Part shown: positions 9,418 through 19,714 of the stretch, in pieces
How positions within the stretch are numbered: the stretch's first letter is position 1
How the letters are laid out: the number at the start of each line of letters is the position of its first letter
From: Sulfuricurvum sp.
Lineage (GTDB): Bacteria; Campylobacterota; Campylobacteria; Campylobacterales; Sulfurimonadaceae
Length of the DNA stretch: 64,000 nucleotides
Reading direction: 5' to 3'
Assembly (NCBI GenBank): GCA_028714915.1
Contig: JAQTLL010000004.1
Coordinates: 124,001 to 188,000 of the forward strand
Position numbers and translations under genes: made by a program
Notes under the pieces: model-generated
Database searches by the model: none
The model's input: only the letters and a program-made list of their open reading frames with translations
Told to the model about the DNA's origin: nothing

Positions 9418-9564
9418 GTCATCCCCGGCTCGATCGGGGATCCAGTTCCCCTTATATTCTTGCCCTTAACCATAAGCACGTATATATCTACAATCAACTG
9501 TTTTGTCATTTTAAGCTTGATTTTTTAATGCAGGGAATAGATCCCCGAGCGAGTCTGGGATGAC
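9418..9564. mobile_element. MITE-like element with 25-bp terminal inverted repeats
   Basis: The left end at 9418-9442 begins GTCATCCCCGGCTCGATCGG. The reverse complement of the right end (9540-9564) begins GTCATCCCAGACTCGCTCGG, so three of 25 positions differ. Each end is itself a hairpin around CCCCG/CGGGG. The 97-bp interior has no coding potential. It belongs to the same palindrome family as 1859-1886, 18174-18234 and 21132-21160. It lies between the convergent genes tpx and the AMIN gene, where it may also terminate transcription both ways. Confidence 0.7.
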
Positions 9565-9576
9565 GAGGAGGAGTTA

Positions 9577-10191
9577 TTATTTACAAATAACACTAGCACC
9601 TTGATCTGTTTTAGAAACGTTACAAATATGAGGACCATCAAGGGTAAGAATTACCCGTGCAAAATGGCCGTGATTGGTTACTTTCACTTTGGTGTAAGGA
9701 CGTACAGATAACTCTTTTTGATAGGGTTCAAATATGCCATTGTGCTTAAAATCTATGATTACACTATCCGGATCACTGAGGGTAAAGGACCGTATCATCG
9801 ACTCTTTGGCAATAAGAGACATTCGGTTTCCAGAGCCGATAAATTGAATAAATCCATTGTTGACAGAGGAAGATTTTCTTTCAACTACAGGTGAGGATAC
9901 TTGTTCACTTGATTGTGAAAGGATGAGTGGTGTGTGCCAGTCAATACTTTGATCAATTTCAAGCTTGCGTGTTTCAATGCTTCCATCAATATTTTGAAAT
10001 GTAAAACTTACTTCTTTAAGAAGACGTGAATTATTAGGAAAATTATAGGTCATTGAAGTAAGGGGAGGTTTGTGATCATTTTTTTCTGAAGATACTGGAA
10101 GAGTTCCCCCCTCTGATAGAGAGAAAAAAGGATTTTCTCGCGAAAAAAGTGCTGTAATTAAAAGAGAGGAGAGGAAAAGTATTTTTTTCAT
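9577..10191 (-). CDS. AMIN-domain periplasmic protein
   Basis: 204 aa. A signal peptide at about residues 1-17 (KKILFLSSLLITALFS) is followed by a low-complexity linker with many serines (about 20-100). A C-terminal AMIN-type beta domain (about 115-204) contains ISFxGSGNRMSL-like and VIIDFKHNGIF segments and VRPYTKVKVTNHGHFARVILTLDGP. AMIN domains target proteins to peptidoglycan or septal regions. It is the last gene of the recA-eno-ftsB-like-AMIN operon, overlapping the preceding gene by four bases. The Campylobacter equivalent lies in the same place. Two cysteines near the C-terminus (ICNVSK, VICK) could form a disulfide. Confidence 0.8.
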   Translation of the reverse strand: MKKILFLSSLLITALFSRENPFFSLSEGGTLPVSSEKNDHKPPLTSMTYNFPNNSRLLKEVSFTFQNIDGSIETRKLEIDQSIDWHTPLILSQSSEQVSSPVVERKSSSVNNGFIQFIGSGNRMSLIAKESMIRSFTLSDPDSVIIDFKHNGIFEPYQKELSVRPYTKVKVTNHGHFARVILTLDGPHICNVSKTDQGASVICK

Positions 10192-10504
10192 GGTCGCTCA
10201 CCTTCTTGTGTTGATTCAGAATCTGCATCCAACTCTTTTAGCTCAAAATATTGCTTTTGCAATGTGGCATTCTCACTCTTTAGATGCTCAATATCTTCGC
10301 TGAGGAAGCTTTGATACTCTTCAAGATTGATTAAAACCAAAAGTGAATTATTTCCAAAAATAAGAATACTAAGATAAAATAAAATTGTTACAATTAGCCC
10401 AACTACAAGAAAAAATTTTCCAGTTGAGAGCCCAAAACGACGCTCGCTAAAACTCTGATGAGAAATGCTTGAATCGAGTATTTGGTCATGCTCTTGATAG
10501 TTCA

Positions 10505-10505
<1 letters not shown>
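10188..10505 (-). CDS. FtsB/DivIC-like septum formation initiator protein
   Basis: 105 aa bitopic membrane protein. A cytoplasmic N-terminus of about 28 residues precedes one TM helix (about 29-50, FFLVVGLIVTILFYLSILIFG). A periplasmic coiled coil (about 60-95, with YQSFLSEDIEHLKSENATLQ) has the leucine/asparagine heptads typical of the FtsB/DivIC family. Such proteins join FtsL and FtsQ in the divisome. It shares one base with the eno stop and overlaps the AMIN gene, so the pair may act together at the septum. Family assignment is by architecture, not by strong motif. Confidence 0.75.
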
Positions 10506-12810
<2,305 letters not shown>

Positions 12811-12852
12811 TGTCGTGTTCTCCTAAAAGGGTAAAATATAAAGTTAGACAAT

Positions 12853-12895
12853 AATATGACAAATTGAAAGTATTTGTTAAAAATATGACAAATTG
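12853..12895. repeat. 14-bp direct repeat in the recA-mqnD intergenic region
   Basis: AATATGACAAATTG occurs at 12853-12866 and again at 12882-12895, 29 bases apart (about three helical turns), inside the divergent promoter region. The spacing and perfect identity suggest a regulator-binding pair, although the region is very AT-rich and chance is possible. Confidence 0.5.
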
Positions 12896-12898
12896 CAA

Positions 12899-12904
12899 TA
12901 TAAT
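12899..12904 (+). promoter_or_regulatory. -10 box upstream of mqnD
   Basis: TATAAT within GCAATATAATATATTC, immediately after the second direct repeat. Transcription from it would give a leader of about 75 nt to the GTG at 12988. A second candidate -10 lies near 12950 (TAAAAT). Confidence 0.4.
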
Positions 12905-12987
12905 ATATTCATTCGAATATTTATAGAGATATTTTAGCGTTATTTCGTTAAAATTTACATAGATTTGTAAAACTAGAGGTGTTTTTT

Positions 12988-13851
12988 GTGAAAAAAATGG
13001 TAATTGCCCACTCTCCTGATGCGGATGATATTTTTATGTATTACGCCATTAAGTTTGGTTGGGTAGATCGCACAAATACCGTTTTTGAAAACATTCCTCT
13101 TGACATCGAAACACTCAATGTGGAAGCGCTCAAAGGGACGTACGACATAAGTGCAATCAGCTTTGGTCTGTACCCGCATATTGCTCAAGAGTATGCCCTT
13201 CTTCGTACGGCGGTAAGTTTTGGAAGCGGATATGGACCCAAGCTTATTCGCAAACGCGATACTGTACTAAAGCGTAAATTTAAAGTAGCATTGAGTGGAA
13301 AATACACCACCAATGCCCTTCTTTTTCGTATTGCGTATCCTGAGGTTAAAATCGTTTATATGAATTTTCTCGACATCGAGCAAGCGGTTTTAGACGGGAC
13401 GGTGGACGCAGGAGTGCTGATCCATGAAAGTATCCTTGGCTATAATAGCTCCTTGGTTGTTGAACGAGAGTTATGGGATATATGGTGTGAACTAAGCGGC
13501 GGTCATCTTCCTCTCCCTTTGGGCGGTATGGCGATTCGACGTTCACTGCCTCTGACAACGGCGATTTCATACGAAAATCTTCTCACCAAAGCAGTACAGG
13601 TAGCACGAGATCACAAAGAGCTTCTTTCAAAAATGCTCATTGAACGTTCGTTGGTACGAATTGATGCGGTAACATTGGAAAAATATCTCGAATTGTATGC
13701 GAATGATGAGTCAATAAGTCTCAGTGATATACAGTTTGAGGCAATTAATAAGCTTTTTGAGATAGGGCATGAACACAACTTTTTTGATCAAAAAATGGAT
13801 GCACGAGATTTTTGTATCCCGCAAGAATACACCTCATTGAGGAATGGTTAA
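12988..13851 (+). CDS. mqnD: 1,4-dihydroxy-6-naphthoate synthase (menaquinone, futalosine route)
   Basis: 287 aa from GTG 12988, chosen because AGAGGT at 12975-12980 sits seven bases upstream; GTG 12979 would overlap that site. The periplasmic-binding-protein-like fold of MqnA/MqnD is indicated by IAHSPDADDIFMYYAI, YDISAISFGLYPHIA, GSGYGPKLI, VDAGVLIHESILGY and LPLPLGGMAIRR. The SPDADD motif and the His in VLIHE point to MqnD, which cleaves cyclic dehypoxanthinyl futalosine, over MqnA. The pathway makes menaquinone-6, the main respiratory quinone of this phylum. Confidence 0.85.
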   Translation: MKKMVIAHSPDADDIFMYYAIKFGWVDRTNTVFENIPLDIETLNVEALKGTYDISAISFGLYPHIAQEYALLRTAVSFGSGYGPKLIRKRDTVLKRKFKVALSGKYTTNALLFRIAYPEVKIVYMNFLDIEQAVLDGTVDAGVLIHESILGYNSSLVVERELWDIWCELSGGHLPLPLGGMAIRRSLPLTTAISYENLLTKAVQVARDHKELLSKMLIERSLVRIDAVTLEKYLELYANDESISLSDIQFEAINKLFEIGHEHNFFDQKMDARDFCIPQEYTSLRNG

Positions 13852-13855
13852 ATGA

Positions 13856-13932
13856 GCGCAGTATACTGCGCGAGGGCTTCCTGCCGAAGGAAACCTAGTG
13901 TTAACGTAGTTGTCGGGACGTGTTCCGTCAAC
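13856..13932 (-). repeat. Three-hairpin interspersed repeat, copy D (minus strand)
   Basis: Read on the minus strand it comprises three parts. Hairpin 1 has arms GTTGaCGG and CCGaCAAC around AACACGTC. The conserved linker CTACGTTAACACT follows. Hairpin 2 (GGTTTCCT-tcggc-AGGAAGCC) is followed by hairpin 3, a perfect 16-bp palindrome GCGCAGTATACTGCGC at 13856-13871. It starts five bases after the mqnD stop and is antisense to the surrounding genes. Other copies are at 20436-20523, 21927-22012 and 28571-28652. Confidence 0.8.
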
Positions 13933-13946
13933 GTTAGGAATTTAAT

Positions 13947-14216
13947 ATGATGCAGGAAGAGTTGATCGGTTTGGGAATTGAAACGTTCAAGATTGCGTTG
14001 ATTTTGTCCCTGCCTGCATTGCTTGTGGGAATGTTTTTAGGACTTGCCGTAAGTATTTTTCAAGCCACAACGCAAATCAATGAGATGACGCTGAGTTTTA
14101 TTCCCAAAATCATTGGCATCGTTATCGTTATTATCCTCACGATGCCGTGGATGATGAACGAGATGCAAGACTTTACGATTCGGATGTTTAATATGATTCC
14201 GACGTTTATGCAATAG
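13947..14216 (+). CDS. fliQ: Flagellar export apparatus protein FliQ
   Basis: 89 aa, the standard length, with two hydrophobic helices (about 16-38 and 50-75). It is an integral part of the FliPQR export gate at the flagellar basal body. Typical segments are IGIETFK-like GLGIETFKIAL, LGLAVSIFQATTQINEMTLSFIPKI and MTLSFIPKIIGI. Two ATG codons are adjacent at the start. As in related genomes it is not next to fliP or fliR; murB follows it but is separated here by an inserted abi gene. Confidence 0.94.
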   Translation: MMQEELIGLGIETFKIALILSLPALLVGMFLGLAVSIFQATTQINEMTLSFIPKIIGIVIVIILTMPWMMNEMQDFTIRMFNMIPTFMQ

Positions 14217-14303
14217 TATAATGAATTTCAAAGCTTTTTTTAGTAATAATGTTTCCAACATACTTCCCCCACCTCTTTACAATGTGCAAACGGGGGAGTG
14301 CTT

Positions 14304-15176
14304 ATGACTTTCTATAACAAACCCCGCTTATCATATCAAAATCAAATTAACCTTTTAAAAAATCGTGGACTTCTTTTCATTGATGAAAATTTCGCCATCA
14401 CCAAACTCAGACATATCAGCTACTTTCGTCTCAGTGCTTATTTTTTACCATTTCAATCGACAAAAGACATCTTTGACCAAGGCACGACTTTTGAACAAAT
14501 AATCGATCTTTACCATTTTGATAAAGAATTGCGGCTTTTAACGTTTGGGGCTATTGAAAAAATCGAGATTTTTTTAAGAACTGCCATCTCCTACAATTTG
14601 TCTAAATATATTGGTGTTTTCGGCTATCGACAAGAAGAAAAATTCTGTGCTAAAAATGGAGACTTTTTGTGGTTAAAAGAGGATATAGCAAAAGAAGCAT
14701 CTCGTTCAAAAGAGACTTTTGTTAAACATTTTAGAGATACCTATGCGGGGGATGATTTACCTATTTGGATGGTGGTCGAGATTATTTCGTTTGGAACATT
14801 ATCAAAACTTTATACTAGCCTTTGCCCTGAAATAGAAAAAGAAATTCTAAATGGTATTGGATTGCCATCATTTGTCTTTAAAAACTGGCTTCATGTGTTT
14901 TCGTATGTACGCAATCTTTCAGCACATCACAGCCGTTTATGGAATAGACAATTTGTTATTAAAGCTAAAATACCAAAACATAAAAAAGAGTTTGTAGGTA
15001 TTGTAAATGATAAATATTATAGCTTTGCAGTAATGACGCACTATATATTGCGTTCAATCCACGATACTTTTGATATGAAAGCGGAATTAACAAAGTTGAT
15101 TGTCAAATATCCACATATTGATTTAACTCAAATGGGCTTTGTGGATGATTGGGAGAGTAGGGAGGTGTGGAGATGA
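14304..15176 (+). CDS. Abi_2 (AbiD/AbiF-like) abortive infection family protein
   Basis: 290 aa from ATG 14304, preceded at five bases by GGGGGAG; a GTG two codons earlier overlaps that site. The Abi_2 family pattern is clear: an N-terminal KPRLSYQNQINLLKNRGL, the RHISYFRLSAYFLPF segment, FDKELRLLTFGAIEKIEIFLRTAI, and the C-terminal R-N-L-S-A-H-H-S-R-L-W-N-R block that includes an RNxxxHH-like putative nuclease motif. Members confer phage resistance by an uncertain, possibly RNA-targeting, mechanism. It is a probable acquired defence gene, more AT-rich than its neighbours, and is translationally coupled to murB by a four-base overlap. A weak stem (TTCCCCC with GGGGGAG) could mask its ribosome site. 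Confidence 0.85.
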   Translation: MTFYNKPRLSYQNQINLLKNRGLLFIDENFAITKLRHISYFRLSAYFLPFQSTKDIFDQGTTFEQIIDLYHFDKELRLLTFGAIEKIEIFLRTAISYNLSKYIGVFGYRQEEKFCAKNGDFLWLKEDIAKEASRSKETFVKHFRDTYAGDDLPIWMVVEIISFGTLSKLYTSLCPEIEKEILNGIGLPSFVFKNWLHVFSYVRNLSAHHSRLWNRQFVIKAKIPKHKKEFVGIVNDKYYSFAVMTHYILRSIHDTFDMKAELTKLIVKYPHIDLTQMGFVDDWESREVWR

Positions 15177-15949
15177 ATAGTAAAACCATCGATTTTTCAA
15201 AATTCAGCTCCATTCGTATTGGTCCCATTGTCGATGTGGCTCTTATTGAAGATGACATTATTCCTCAGGGATGTGTTATCGTAGGTTCTGCCAATAATCT
15301 TCTCGTTTCACCGACGCCGCCACCTCTTATGATTCTCTCAAAACAATATGATTTTATCCGTATCGAAGGGAATCGTCTGATTATCGGGGCTGCAACTCCG
15401 GGAGGACGCGTGGTGTCATTTTGTAAAAAAAATGATATTGCCCATTTCGAGTACCTTTCTAAGCTGCCGGGAACACTGGGCGGAATGCTGAAAATGAATG
15501 CAGGTCTCAAAGAGTATGAAATTTTTAACCATCTGATTGCGATTCGTACCCAAAGCGGATGGAAACAAAAAAATGAAATAGAGTACGGTTATCGAAAAAC
15601 ATCCATCGATGAAGTTATTTTTGAGGCGGCTTTTGAGCTTGAATCGGGATTTTCGCATGAGCGCTTGGAAATGTTTGCCCAAATGCGATCCAATCAACCC
15701 AGGGAAGCCAGTGCGGGGAGTTGTTTTAAAAATCCGCCGAATGATTATGCGGGACGGCTTATTGAGGCAGCAGGATTAAAAGGAAAGCGTGTTGGGGCAA
15801 TGGCGTTTAGTGAGGTGCATGCTAATTTTCTCGTCAATTATGGCGGCGGTATGTATGCGGATGCTCTAACCCTTATAGATGAGGCAAAAAAACGGGTGTT
15901 TGAACAGTTTAATATTGAGCTTATGTGCGAAGTTGTTATCTTAAAGTAA
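15173..15949 (+). CDS. murB: UDP-N-acetylenolpyruvoylglucosamine reductase
   Basis: 258 aa from ATG 15173 (SD GGGAGG seven bases upstream, and ATGA overlap with abi). It is the FAD- and NADPH-dependent second committed step of peptidoglycan synthesis, yielding UDP-MurNAc. Motifs are IRIGP, VGSANNLL (FAD phosphate loop), AATPGGRVV, LPGTLGGMLKMNAG, and the catalytic region ASAGSCFKNPP (Ser/Cys) with AGRLIEAAGLKGKRVG and HANFLVNYGG. The length matches the short Campylobacterota MurB (H. pylori type). Confidence 0.93.
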   Translation: MNSKTIDFSKFSSIRIGPIVDVALIEDDIIPQGCVIVGSANNLLVSPTPPPLMILSKQYDFIRIEGNRLIIGAATPGGRVVSFCKKNDIAHFEYLSKLPGTLGGMLKMNAGLKEYEIFNHLIAIRTQSGWKQKNEIEYGYRKTSIDEVIFEAAFELESGFSHERLEMFAQMRSNQPREASAGSCFKNPPNDYAGRLIEAAGLKGKRVGAMAFSEVHANFLVNYGGGMYADALTLIDEAKKRVFEQFNIELMCEVVILK

Positions 15950-15980
15950 TTCAATTATGACGAAATAAGTATATTTTTTA

Positions 15981-16010
15981 TTGACTTAAGCCGTCGACAT
16001 AGGTTATCAT
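15981..16010 (+). promoter_or_regulatory. Promoter for the recombinase-like gene and ccoG
   Basis: TTGACT at 15981-15986 and TATCAT at 16005-16010 with an 18-base spacer resemble a full sigma-70 promoter, better than most in this window. The AAAGGAATTT ribosome site follows before the ATG at 16048. Confidence 0.5.
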
Positions 16011-16047
16011 GACGATTAAATTCAGTCTATAAAGGAATTTAACCGCA

Positions 16048-16710
16048 ATGATTGTAAGTTATATTCGTCCGGATAAAGACTTCGAGAATGTGTATGAGCA
16101 ATTAAAATTGATCAATGCCTACAGTGATCAAATGAAACTTCCTATTGATAGGGAGATGATTGATCAGCTTTCACAAAATAAGCGACTAAGTGAACGTAAT
16201 AATGTGGTTGAGCTGTTTCGTCCTCTAAGGGCAGATACATTACTGATATACGATACCTGGGTACTTAGTACAAATATCGAAGACATCATACAAATGACAA
16301 GCTGCCTTCTCAAGAACGGGAATACGATTCATTGCGTAAAACAGGGGATTACAATCAATGCTCAGAGTGATATAATGGTTGTGTTAGGACTTGTTGACCA
16401 GCTCCGCCAAATGGTGCAAAATGATGATAAAAAAGGGATCGGGCGTCCGCGCGGGTCTAAATCAGTATCAAAATTTGATTTGAAATTAGAGCAGATTGTT
16501 TCTCTGCTGAAGCAAAATAATAGTGTTAGTGAAATAGCACGTCAAATGAAAGTGAGTCGCAGTTCATTAAAAGATTATGTAGAATCGCGAGAATTAAAAG
16601 CCTTGGTTCAGGGCGTTGTCCTCTCAAGTAACGGTTCAGATACACGAGCAATAATGATCGAAACCATCCAATGCCCAAGCATTGAAGCAACTAAAAAGGA
16701 GAGTGAATGA
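16048..16710 (+). CDS. Serine-recombinase-like DNA-binding protein lacking catalytic residues
   Basis: 220 aa. The N-terminal 130 residues have the fold pattern of resolvases (SYIRPDKDFENVYEQL; DTLLIYDTWVLSTN...LLKNGNTIHCVKQGI). Yet the catalytic serine of the usual YxRVS block is replaced (IRPDK), and the RLxR arginine block reads DTWVLSTN. An AT-hook-like GRPRGSKS at about 134 leads into a helix-turn-helix (IVSLLKQNNSVSEIARQMKVSRSSLKDYV). I infer a transcription regulator derived from a recombinase. It overlaps ccoG by four bases, so it likely belongs to the cytochrome oxidase biogenesis transcript. Confidence 0.75.
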   Translation: MIVSYIRPDKDFENVYEQLKLINAYSDQMKLPIDREMIDQLSQNKRLSERNNVVELFRPLRADTLLIYDTWVLSTNIEDIIQMTSCLLKNGNTIHCVKQGITINAQSDIMVVLGLVDQLRQMVQNDDKKGIGRPRGSKSVSKFDLKLEQIVSLLKQNNSVSEIARQMKVSRSSLKDYVESRELKALVQGVVLSSNGSDTRAIMIETIQCPSIEATKKESE

Positions 16711-18149
16711 GTACAGAAGAAGTATCCCTCACAGGAAAAGCTTATTTAAGTAAGTGGATTCCATGGAGAGTTAAACGCTATTGGTTTTATGGGGTTATGA
16801 CTATTTTGTCTCTGATTATACCTTGGATACGCATTGAGGGGAACCATCTTTTTTTACTAAGCTTTGATAAATTAAAACTTCATTTGATGTTTGTTCAGTT
16901 TGATATGCAAGAGTTTTATTTGTTACCTTTTTTATTAATGCTTTTGTTTATTGGTATTTTTGGTATCACTGTTTTGGGTGGGCGTGTTTTTTGCGGATGG
17001 ATATGTCCTCAGACAATTTTTAGGGTTATCTACCGTGATTTGCTTGAGACAAAACTCCTTGGGCTTCGTAAGCGGATTAAAAACAAACAACAAGAGCCCG
17101 ATTATTCAAAAATAGAGAATAAAATCAAGCGTATAGTTGCATTCTTGATTTGGACAGGATTATCGTTTATTGCAGCTGCGGATTTGATGTGGTATTTTGT
17201 ACCTCCCGAGGACTTTTTGGCGTATATTCAAAATCCAAATGAGCATCTGGTTCTTGTTGGTACCGTTATTGGTATTGTTGTCTTTTTGGTTTATGACATA
17301 ATTTTCTTACAAGAGAATTATTGTATTTATGTGTGTCCGTATTCTCGCATACAGTCTGTTTTGTATGACGATGATACTATTATGGCAATTTATAATCCAA
17401 ATCGTGGCGGAGAGATATACAACGAGCACAAAGAAAAGATGTTTACGAAACAAAAAGATTTGCTGAGCGTGAACACCAATGCCGAGTGTACTACGTGTGA
17501 GAGTTGTGTAACGGTGTGCCCGACGCATATCGACATTCGCAAAGGGCTTCAGCTGGAGTGTATCAACTGTTTGGAGTGTGTGGATGCGTGTACAAGTGTT
17601 ATGGGAGCTCTCGGAAAGCCAAGTCTGGTAGAGTGGTCGAGTGAAAAAGAGACGCTGTTTATGAAAGGGAAAACACACTATTTACGCCCTAAGATTATTG
17701 GATACATAGCAATATTGATTGGTACAGCGGTTATTATGGTGATGATGGGAAGTGAAAAAGAGAATATGCTTCTTAATATTAACAAAGAGAATCGTCTCTA
17801 TTCCATTAATCATACGGATGAGGGAAAAGTGCGTATTGATAATGCGTATACGTTCTTATTGCAAAACACTCTGAGTGAAGATCACGATTACTATTTCGAT
17901 GTGATTGCACCCAAAGGGATGGAAGGGAAGATTAAAATAGGAACTCCAACAGAACCGTTCAAAGTCAAGCCGGGTATTGTCAAGAAAAAAGTGATTGTTC
18001 TGTATGCGGATGAAATGCTTGTCAAAGATGCACGTAAAGATACTGTTATCCCCATTACGATTAAAGCGTATGCGATGGATGATAAAGTGAAAGTGACCGT
18101 ATTACGTCAATCGACGTTTACCTTTCCTAGAGCGGATTTGGTGAAATAA
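16707..18149 (+). CDS. ccoG: Cytochrome c oxidase accessory protein CcoG
   Basis: 480 aa polytopic membrane ferredoxin (RdxA/FixG family) required for cbb3-type oxidase assembly, probably as a Cu(II) reductase. TM helices lie at about 28-45, 68-90, 150-170, 190-210 and 330-350. GGRVFCGWICPQTIF and CIYVCPYSR flank the membrane part. Two ferredoxin-type clusters are CTTCESCVTVCP and CINCLECVDAC (about 255-300). The C-terminal FixG Ig-like domain (about 365-480) ends the protein. The start overlaps the stop of the recombinase-like regulator. Confidence 0.93.
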   Translation: MSTEEVSLTGKAYLSKWIPWRVKRYWFYGVMTILSLIIPWIRIEGNHLFLLSFDKLKLHLMFVQFDMQEFYLLPFLLMLLFIGIFGITVLGGRVFCGWICPQTIFRVIYRDLLETKLLGLRKRIKNKQQEPDYSKIENKIKRIVAFLIWTGLSFIAAADLMWYFVPPEDFLAYIQNPNEHLVLVGTVIGIVVFLVYDIIFLQENYCIYVCPYSRIQSVLYDDDTIMAIYNPNRGGEIYNEHKEKMFTKQKDLLSVNTNAECTTCESCVTVCPTHIDIRKGLQLECINCLECVDACTSVMGALGKPSLVEWSSEKETLFMKGKTHYLRPKIIGYIAILIGTAVIMVMMGSEKENMLLNINKENRLYSINHTDEGKVRIDNAYTFLLQNTLSEDHDYYFDVIAPKGMEGKIKIGTPTEPFKVKPGIVKKKVIVLYADEMLVKDARKDTVIPITIKAYAMDDKVKVTVLRQSTFTFPRADLVK

Positions 18150-18173
18150 GTTTCATTAAAAACTAAAGTCGCT

Positions 18174-18234
18174 GTCCTTCCGTGTCACGACACGGAATCC
18201 AATGTATGGATACCGTATCAAGTGCGGTATGATG
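18174..18234. repeat. Palindromic intergenic repeat (same family as 1859 and 9418)
   Basis: Two hairpins, CCGTGTC-ac-GACACGG at 18180-18195 and ATACCG...CGGTAT at 18210-18230, are separated by AATCCAATGTATGG. The layout GTC-ttCCG..CGGAATCCA..TGGATaCCG..CGGtATGAtGA matches the general two-ended form seen at 9418-9564, compressed to about 60 bp. It lies between the convergent genes ccoG and the haem-binding protein gene. Confidence 0.6.
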
Positions 18235-18242
18235 AGATATAT

Positions 18243-18683
18243 TTATTTTTCTTCCGCTTCTTCTTTTCCGAATGTTTTTTCAAAACCGCTTATGAGTTCT
18301 TGTTTTTGGGTATCCGTGAGTTTGGCTTCGGGATGAGTCGGGAGATAAAACCATGGCGGCATTTCCCCTTCTCGTACCTCTTTAGCCGCATCTTTACCTT
18401 TATTCTTTTTCTGAGCACCCCATGCTGAGACGTTGAAGTGTTTACGCCCTTCATCTATATCGCGCTGAAGAAGCCATGAGATTGGAGCTACATCGCTGTA
18501 CCATGGATAGAGCGTTTGATGGGAGTGACAGTTGGCACAGGCATTATTAAAGAGCTCTTTCGTACGAGGCGAATCCCATTGAGGTTCGCTGATAATGGGA
18601 GGGTTAGTATGATTTTTGCCGTAGGGGACAAACTGTATAGCTACAGCTGCTGCCACTACGCCTACGAGAAGCTTTCCTATCAT
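18243..18683 (-). CDS. Haem-binding domain protein (single CxxCH)
   Basis: 146 aa. An N-terminal signal anchor (about 1-20, IGKLLVGVVAAAVAIQFVP) and one c-type haem motif CANCH (about residue 49-53) are followed by SHQTLYPWYSDVAPISWLLQRDIDEGR and EMPPWFYLPTHPEAKLT. This is the pattern of the haem_bd (PF14376-type) family of periplasmic monohaem proteins. The C-terminus is Glu/Lys-rich. The specific electron partner is unknown. It is a single gene, convergent with ccoG. Confidence 0.85.
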   Translation of the reverse strand: MIGKLLVGVVAAAVAIQFVPYGKNHTNPPIISEPQWDSPRTKELFNNACANCHSHQTLYPWYSDVAPISWLLQRDIDEGRKHFNVSAWGAQKKNKGKDAAKEVREGEMPPWFYLPTHPEAKLTDTQKQELISGFEKTFGKEEAEEK

Positions 18684-18718
18684 GAGTACATCCTTTTAAA
18701 CTGGAGTTTGCAGGATGA

Positions 18719-19714
18719 TTATACCAGTATTGCTTCTTTAATACCAGTTTCGAGATGTCCGATAATATACCCGTCGGTTGCGCTCAAAACATCTTCTACA
18801 TTTTCTGATTTAACAACGAGAATCATCCCGACACCCATATTAAAGGCACGGAACATTTCGCTGCGCTGGACATGTTGACCGATAAGTTCAAAAATTGGTA
18901 ATACACGGATAGAAGATTCAGTGATAACGGCACGCATCCCCTCTGGAAGAACTCGTGGAAGATTTTCGACGATTCCGCCACCCGTGATGTGAGCAAGGGC
19001 TTGGATTTTATTTTTGAGTTCTTTAAAAGTTTTGACATAAATACGTGTTGGAGTCAAAAGAGTATCGATAAGCGGTTTTCCCTCGAAATCATCCTCAAAC
19101 TTCATCCCCATTTTTTCAAACAATACTTTGCGTGCTAATGAAAAACCGTTTGAATGAAGTCCTGAGCTTGGAAGTGCAATTAAAATATCCCCTGCGTTTA
19201 CATGAGATGTTCGATCGAGTTCGCTTTTTTCTCCGACACCTACGGCAAATCCTGCAAGGTCATAGTCATCACTATGGTACATTCCAGGCATTTCTGCTGT
19301 TTCACCGCCGATTAGGGCACATTCGGCTTGAATACACCCTTGCGCAATTCCTGCTACTACCGCAGTGGCTGCTTTAACATCGAGCTTGCCCGTCGCATAA
19401 TAATCGAGAAAAAACGAAGGAGTGCCGAAGTTACAGATGAGGTCATTGACGCACATAGCAACCAAATCGATTCCCACTGTGTTATGAATACCTGAATCAA
19501 TAGCCAGTTTTAGTTTGGTTCCAACCCCATCGGTTGCGGCAAGCATAACAGGTTCTCGGTATCCGGCAGGGAGCTCAAAAGCCCCTGCAAATGAGCCGAT
19601 TCCACCCAGTACACCGGGAATCCTGGTCGATTTGACAAGAGGTTTGATATTTTCGACGAAACTGTTGCCTGCGTCAATATCAACACCGGCATCTTTGTAA
19701 CTGATTTGGCTCAT
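18719..19714 (-). CDS. purM: Phosphoribosylformylglycinamidine cyclo-ligase (AIR synthetase)
   Basis: 331 aa. It converts FGAM and ATP to aminoimidazole ribotide in purine synthesis. PurM-type motifs are YKDAGVDIDAGN, the glycine-rich GVLGGIGSFAGAFEL, ATDGVGTKLKLA, IGIDL-like VGIDLVAMCVNDL, GGETAEMPGMY, ALPSSGLHSNGFSLAR and AHITGGGIVENLPRVLP. The protein is full length for the family. It is transcribed singly; the divergent speE-like gene begins about 145 bases away. Confidence 0.95.
   Translation of the reverse strand: MSQISYKDAGVDIDAGNSFVENIKPLVKSTRIPGVLGGIGSFAGAFELPAGYREPVMLAATDGVGTKLKLAIDSGIHNTVGIDLVAMCVNDLICNFGTPSFFLDYYATGKLDVKAATAVVAGIAQGCIQAECALIGGETAEMPGMYHSDDYDLAGFAVGVGEKSELDRTSHVNAGDILIALPSSGLHSNGFSLARKVLFEKMGMKFEDDFEGKPLIDTLLTPTRIYVKTFKELKNKIQALAHITGGGIVENLPRVLPEGMRAVITESSIRVLPIFELIGQHVQRSEMFRAFNMGVGMILVVKSENVEDVLSATDGYIIGHLETGIKEAILV

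Noticed and set aside
12811..12987. SOS (LexA) box before recA
   Set aside because: No CTG-N10-CAG-type palindrome is seen; the only repeat is direct, not inverted.
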